Source: Nesterenkonia sp. F (GTDB taxonomy: Bacteria; Actinomycetota; Actinomycetes; Actinomycetales; Micrococcaceae). Taken from it: a stretch of DNA of 64,000 nt. The stretch lies in contig NZ_AFRW01000118.1 in the NCBI RefSeq assembly GCF_000220985.1, positions 1-64,000 on the forward strand. Direction: 5' to 3'. Shown piece by piece: positions 60,296 to 64,000 of this stretch. Below the pieces are notes generated by a model. It did no database searches and was not told the origin of the DNA. It saw only the letters and a list, made by a program, of their open reading frames with translations. The translations under genes were made by a program, and so were the position numbers. The first letter of the stretch is position 1; each line of letters starts with the position of its first letter.

Positions 60296-62086
60296 TCAGA
60301 TGAGCGAATCGGGTTCGTCGCCCGCCGCACGCAGCCGGACGCGATGATCGACCAGCCGGTCTGCCACCGGCACATGGGAGAGCAGCACGACCGCGCGATC
60401 CCCGGCGGCGCCGAGCAGCTCCTCATGCAGCCGGTCGGCCATGGCCGGATCCACATGGGCGGTGGGCTCGTCGAGGACCAGCACCTCGGCCCCGGAGAGC
60501 AGCCCGCGGGCGACGGCGATCCGTCGGGCCTGCCCGCCGGAGAGCAGCACTCCGTCCATGCCGACCGGCGTGTCCAGCCCCTCGCGCGCCTGCGCCCATC
60601 CGCCCAGCCCGACGGCCTCGAGCACCGTCCAGAGCGCGGCGTCGTCGGCCTGCTCGGGCCCCTGCGGATGGGCCAGCGCCAGATTGGCCCGGATCGTAGC
60701 GTCGAAGAGGTGGGCGTCCTGCTCGATCAGGCACACCCGGCGCCGCAGCTGCTCGCCGGTCAGCGCGGCGGCGTCGACGCCGCCGACGCGCAGCGTGCCG
60801 ACGTGGTCGAGGAGACCGACCAGCCCCTGCGCCAGAGCCGTCTTGCCGACGCCGCTGGGCCCGGTGACCACCGCCCGCTCGCCGGCGCGCAGACGCAGCG
60901 TCACCGGGGCGCTGACCGGAGCCGTCGCGCCCGGTCGGCGGACCGCGACGTCGATCAGCTCCAGGGCCGGCGCCGAGGGGTCAGGCGCCGAGGGGTCAGG
61001 CGCCGGCGGCTCCTCCGAGGAGCCCGCCGACGTGCCCGCCGACGCGCCCGGCGGCTCCGAAGCGACGTCGACGATCCGCCGCGCGGAGGCGAGCACGCCG
61101 CGACGGGCCGAGATCGCCGGCGGCACGGCGGCGACGACGTCGAAGACCGCCAGCGGCACCAGGGCGAGCACCGCCAGCATGGCCGGGTCGACCTCGCCGG
61201 GCCGCGGCAGGAAGCCCGGGCCCAGCGACCGAGGCGGCTCCAGCGCGTCGAGGCCGACCAGCAGCAGTCCCAGCACGGCCGCCCCGGAGGCCGCGGCGAG
61301 CACCGCCGAGGCCACGCCGGTGCCGGCCGCGCTGCGCAGCGCGGTGCGACGCAGCCGGGCGTCGACGTCCTCGACCCGGCGCAGCTGCGCCTCGACGGCG
61401 TCGTAGGCCAGCAGCACGTCGAGGTCGGCGACCAGCTCCAGGATCTCGTCGGCCAGCCGGCCGCGCAGCCCGGCGGTGCGCCGCTCGGCGCGGGCGGCCA
61501 GCGCCCCGTGCAGCAGCGTGCCGGCCGTCGCGGCGACGACGAGCAGTCCGGCCAGCAGCGCGGCGGCGGACGGATCGAGGAAGGCGACCCCGGCCACGGC
61601 GGCCAGCGCGACGATGGCCGAGCTGACCAGCGGCTGGATCACGCGGGTGGGACGGTCGAGCAGCTGGTCGACGTCGGAGACCATCCGGGCGAGCAGGTCC
61701 CCGCGGCGCCGCCCGCCGAGTCGGGCGGGGGCCAGCGGGATGAGCCGTTCGACCAGACCGACGCGCAGCTCGGCCAGGACCCGGAAGGCGGCGTCGTGCG
61801 AGCTGAGCCGCTCGAGATAGCGGAACGTCGCCCGCGCCAGGGCGAAGGCGCGCACTCCGACGACCAGCAGGCTCAGATAGAGGATGGGCGGCTGCTCGGC
61901 CGCGCGGGTGATCAGGTACGCCGAGGCGGCCAGCAGCAGCACTGCGCAGAGCCCGGAGAGCGCACCGAAGCACAGGCCGGGAGCCATCCGACGCCAGCCC
62001 GGCATCGTGAGGCGCAGCAGGGCGGCACGGCCCGCCGTCGGCATCGCCGGCGTCGTCGGAACCGTCGGCGTCGTCCTCCCGGTCAT
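60296..62086 (-). CDS. cydC: Cytochrome bd assembly ABC exporter subunit CydC
   Basis: 596 residues from an ATG that overlaps the cydD stop (ATGA). Six membrane spans (about 30-320, starting PGLCFGALSGLCAVLLLAASAYLI), then the ATPase: Walker A VTGPSGVGKTALAQGL, signature LLSGGQARRIAVARG, Walker B VLVLDEPTAHVD. With CydD it forms the heterodimeric exporter of reduced thiols (glutathione/cysteine in E. coli; the thiol in actinobacteria is uncertain) or haem carrier needed for cytochrome bd maturation. The linker between the membrane and ATPase parts has tandem APDPS repeats (about 60977-61006). Confidence 0.95.
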   Translation of the reverse strand: MTGRTTPTVPTTPAMPTAGRAALLRLTMPGWRRMAPGLCFGALSGLCAVLLLAASAYLITRAAEQPPILYLSLLVVGVRAFALARATFRYLERLSSHDAAFRVLAELRVGLVERLIPLAPARLGGRRRGDLLARMVSDVDQLLDRPTRVIQPLVSSAIVALAAVAGVAFLDPSAAALLAGLLVVAATAGTLLHGALAARAERRTAGLRGRLADEILELVADLDVLLAYDAVEAQLRRVEDVDARLRRTALRSAAGTGVASAVLAAASGAAVLGLLLVGLDALEPPRSLGPGFLPRPGEVDPAMLAVLALVPLAVFDVVAAVPPAISARRGVLASARRIVDVASEPPGASAGTSAGSSEEPPAPDPSAPDPSAPALELIDVAVRRPGATAPVSAPVTLRLRAGERAVVTGPSGVGKTALAQGLVGLLDHVGTLRVGGVDAAALTGEQLRRRVCLIEQDAHLFDATIRANLALAHPQGPEQADDAALWTVLEAVGLGGWAQAREGLDTPVGMDGVLLSGGQARRIAVARGLLSGAEVLVLDEPTAHVDPAMADRLHEELLGAAGDRAVVLLSHVPVADRLVDHRVRLRAAGDEPDSLI

Positions 62087-63939
62087 CGGCGGCCTCCCCT
62101 CGTCGCGACGGCGGCGGTCGCCCGGGCCGCAGTCGCCCCGGCCGCCGAGGAGTCCGCACCGGGGACCAGGTCGATCCGCTGGTCGGCGGCCTCGATGACC
62201 GCCGAGCGGTGGCTGATGACCAGCACGACCCGGCCGACCGCGGCCTCCGCGCGCAGCGTGGCCAGCAGCCGCTGCTCGGCCTCGGCGTCCAGCGCGGCAC
62301 TGGGCTCGTCGAGCAGCAGCACCGGACAGTCGCGCGCCCGGGCACGGTGCAGCGCCCGCGCCAGGGCGACGCGGTGGGCCTGCCCCCCGGAGAGACCGTC
62401 GCCCCGGACACCCAGCCGCCGGCGAGGGTCCAGGGCGGCGAGATCGACGGCCGCCAGCGCCGAGCGGACGGAGGAGGCGCCGTCGGCACCGGCGTGCTCG
62501 GCCCCCGACGCCGCGGGCTCGCCCAGGGCCACGTTCTCCGCCACAGTGCCGGCGCGCAGCCCATGGTCCTGCCCGGACCAGGCGATCGCCGCCCGAGGCA
62601 GCGGCACCTCGCCCTGCGGACCGTGCAGTCGTGCCCCGCCGGCGGCCGGCACCAGTCCGAGCAGCGCGGCGAAGAGCGTGGACTTGCCGACGCCGCTGGG
62701 CCCGGTGAGCACCGTCAGCTCGCCGGGGCGGGCGGTCAGCGCCACGCCGTCGAGGACGCGTCGACCGCCGCGGTCGACGCTCAGCCCGGCGACCTCCAGC
62801 CGCGCCCCGCGAGCGACCCCCGCGCCGGAATCGGCCGCACCGACGGCGTCGGCCTGATCGCCCGCCGGCCGGGTCGTCGCGCCCTCGCCGCGGGCGATGA
62901 TCGCGAAGACCTCCTCGGCCGCGGCCAGTCCGTCGGCGGCGGCGTGATACGTCGCCCCGACCTGGCGCAGCGGGGCGAAGGCCTCGGGGACGATCAGCAG
63001 CGCGGTCAGCCCCACCAGCAGCACCATCTGCCCGTCGACCAGCCGGATCCCGATGGAGACGGCCACCAGCGCAGTGGAGAGGCTCGCGGCGAGCTCCAGC
63101 ACGAAGCCGGAGAGGAAGCTGACCCGCAGCACCGCCATCGTGGAGCGCCGATGCGCCTCGGAGAGCCGGTGCAGGTTCTCCCGCTGGCGGTGCGCCCGAC
63201 CGAAGATGCGCAGCGTGGACAGTCCCTCGACCACGTCCAGATACCGGCGGCCGAGCGTGTCGAGCCGATCGCGCTGCCGACACTGGGCCGACTGGGTCGT
63301 CCAGCCGACCAGCACCATGAACAGCGGGATCAGCGGCATGGTGACCGCGACGATGATCGCAGTGGTCAGGTCCAGCAGCGCCAGCACGATCAGATGCACC
63401 GGCACCGCCAGCACAGTGAGCACCAGCTGCGGCAGATGCCGGGAGAAGTAGGCGTCCAGCGCATCCAGCCCGGGGCCCAGCGTGGTCGCGGCCCGGGCTC
63501 CGCCGGCGACGCCGAGGCCCGCGCCGTCGGCATCGCCGTCGACGTCGCCGTCGACGTCGCCGTCGACGTCGAGACCGGCGTCTCCGGCCCGCGCCAGCGC
63601 CCGGACCGCCGCGGCGCGCAGCTGACTCTTCACCCGGGCCGCCGCCCGCGCGGCGAGCACCTCCTCAGCCCAGGTCAGCACTGCACGCAGGAGCACGACC
63701 CCGGCGAGGGCGGTCAGCAGCAGCACCAGCCGACGCTCGGCGGACATCGCCCCCAGCGCTGCGAGCGGCCAGTCCGACGAGGCTCCGACCAGCTCGGCGC
63801 CGCTGACCACCGCCGCGGCGACCAGCGCGCTGAAGACCAGCACCAGCACCACGCGCAGCAGACCAAGGGCGACCTGCGCGGCCAGGAACCCGCGCGCGGC
63901 GCGGGCATGGCGCAGCAGGCGCGGATCCAGCGGCTTCAC
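62083..63939 (-). CDS. cydD: Cytochrome bd assembly ABC exporter subunit CydD
   Basis: 618 residues. Spans from about 15 to 330 begin ARGFLAAQVALGLLRVVLVLVFSALV; the diagnostic cytoplasmic segment LGPGLDALDAYFSRHLPQL is present. ATPase: Walker A LTGPSGVGKSTLFAALLGL, signature DGLSGGQAHRVALARAL, Walker B CPVLLLDEPSAALDAEAEQ. A repeat-encoded acidic insert (four DVDG-type units) precedes the LDALDAYFSRH segment. Usual order is cydA-cydB-cydD-cydC, so cydB is expected to end just right of 63940. The GTG/ATG region has GGTGACG but no strong ribosome site, consistent with coupling to cydB. Confidence 0.95.
   Translation of the reverse strand: MKPLDPRLLRHARAARGFLAAQVALGLLRVVLVLVFSALVAAAVVSGAELVGASSDWPLAALGAMSAERRLVLLLTALAGVVLLRAVLTWAEEVLAARAAARVKSQLRAAAVRALARAGDAGLDVDGDVDGDVDGDADGAGLGVAGGARAATTLGPGLDALDAYFSRHLPQLVLTVLAVPVHLIVLALLDLTTAIIVAVTMPLIPLFMVLVGWTTQSAQCRQRDRLDTLGRRYLDVVEGLSTLRIFGRAHRQRENLHRLSEAHRRSTMAVLRVSFLSGFVLELAASLSTALVAVSIGIRLVDGQMVLLVGLTALLIVPEAFAPLRQVGATYHAAADGLAAAEEVFAIIARGEGATTRPAGDQADAVGAADSGAGVARGARLEVAGLSVDRGGRRVLDGVALTARPGELTVLTGPSGVGKSTLFAALLGLVPAAGGARLHGPQGEVPLPRAAIAWSGQDHGLRAGTVAENVALGEPAASGAEHAGADGASSVRSALAAVDLAALDPRRRLGVRGDGLSGGQAHRVALARALHRARARDCPVLLLDEPSAALDAEAEQRLLATLRAEAAVGRVVLVISHRSAVIEAADQRIDLVPGADSSAAGATAARATAAVATRGGRR
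63523..63570 (-). repeat. 12-bp tandem repeat in cydD encoding DVDG
   Basis: Four in-frame 12-bp units, three identical (GCCGTCGACGTC on the plus strand) and one variant, encode DVDG, DVDG, DVDG, DADG within CydD. The unit pattern recalls calcium-binding Asp/Gly loops, but simple slippage is sufficient to explain it. Confidence 0.85.
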
Positions 63940-64000
63940 GGCGTCACCTCGTCACAGTCGGGAGCGGGTCGGGAGCGGCGGGCCGGGGGCGGTGGGCGGC
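63940..64000. other. Right edge, upstream of cydD
   Basis: 61 nt of GC-rich sequence before the cydD start. It is probably the end of cydB or the spacer after it, but too short to identify. Confidence 0.3.

Noticed and set aside
60278-62857. A long plus-strand frame opposite cydC and cydD
   Set aside because: Antisense to the two ABC genes whose Walker motifs are intact; no domain.

Overview
The window is 64 kb of high-GC DNA from an actinobacterium, most likely Micrococcales. Reasons: strong GC bias at third codon positions, many GTG starts and short leaderless promoters, a Streptomyces-type xylose isomerase, a protein of the mycothiol-dependent maleylpyruvate isomerase (DinB-like) superfamily, an MsiK-type shared ABC ATPase, cydDC, and an ectABC compatible-solute operon that suggests tolerance of salt or drying. 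The genus cannot be fixed from this stretch. No tRNA, rRNA, phage, transposase or CRISPR was seen. 

Layout. 0-11.3 kb is a xylose/xyloside locus: a divergent partial gene (perhaps the regulator), xylA, xylB, dps, a GH3 glycosidase, an ABC sugar importer (two permeases plus a lipoprotein binding protein) and a second, paralogous binding protein. 11.5-16.1 kb holds a GntP permease, a 3-hydroxyacyl-CoA-dehydrogenase-like sugar-acid dehydrogenase, a TIM-barrel enzyme and a divergent GntR regulator. 16.2-27.6 kb holds two SMP-30 lactonases, an SDR, a second GntP permease, an ApnO-like oxidoisomerase, an OiaC-like decarboxylase, a GntR regulator, a LerI-like TIM homologue, a dihydroxyacetone-kinase-family kinase, a SorC-family regulator and an RpiB homologue. 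Together they read as a full route from D-apiose (or a related branched or aldonic acid sugar) through L-erythrulose to D-erythrose 4-phosphate. 

27.8-41 kb is mostly housekeeping: serS, a diacylglycerol-kinase-family protein, pheA, a rhodanese, an amidase, a Gfo/Idh/MocA oxidoreductase, small stress proteins, a GNAT, a DJ-1/PfpI protein, an NCS2 uracil permease (apparently frameshifted) and a DASS dicarboxylate transporter. 41.1-43.7 kb is ectABC. 

43.8-57.2 kb is a second large catabolic island: ROK kinase, ROK repressor, ABC importer, cytoplasmic GH20-type hexosaminidase, KDPG aldolase, D-aminoacylase-family deacetylase, a D-serine-dehydratase/D-glucosaminate-deaminase-like PLP enzyme, KDG kinase, an IclR regulator and RidA. 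The set matches the steps needed to use N-acetylglucosaminate-ended (oxidised) chito-oligosaccharides. It is followed by an MsiK/UgpC-type ATPase, which probably powers both importers because neither has its own. The right end carries a mannitol-dehydrogenase-family gene and cydC-cydD (cytochrome bd assembly), with cydB expected just outside the window. 

Four sequence-level features stand out. A family of five near-identical palindromes of about 60 bp sits at gene ends as hairpin terminators. A 12-bp element is shared exactly by the xylA and importer promoters. Several clean operator palindromes lie beside their likely regulators. Two genes (GntR at 22.5 kb and uracil permease at 37.5-38.9 kb) lack a sensible stop, with the expected C-terminus in another frame near a five-base G/C run.
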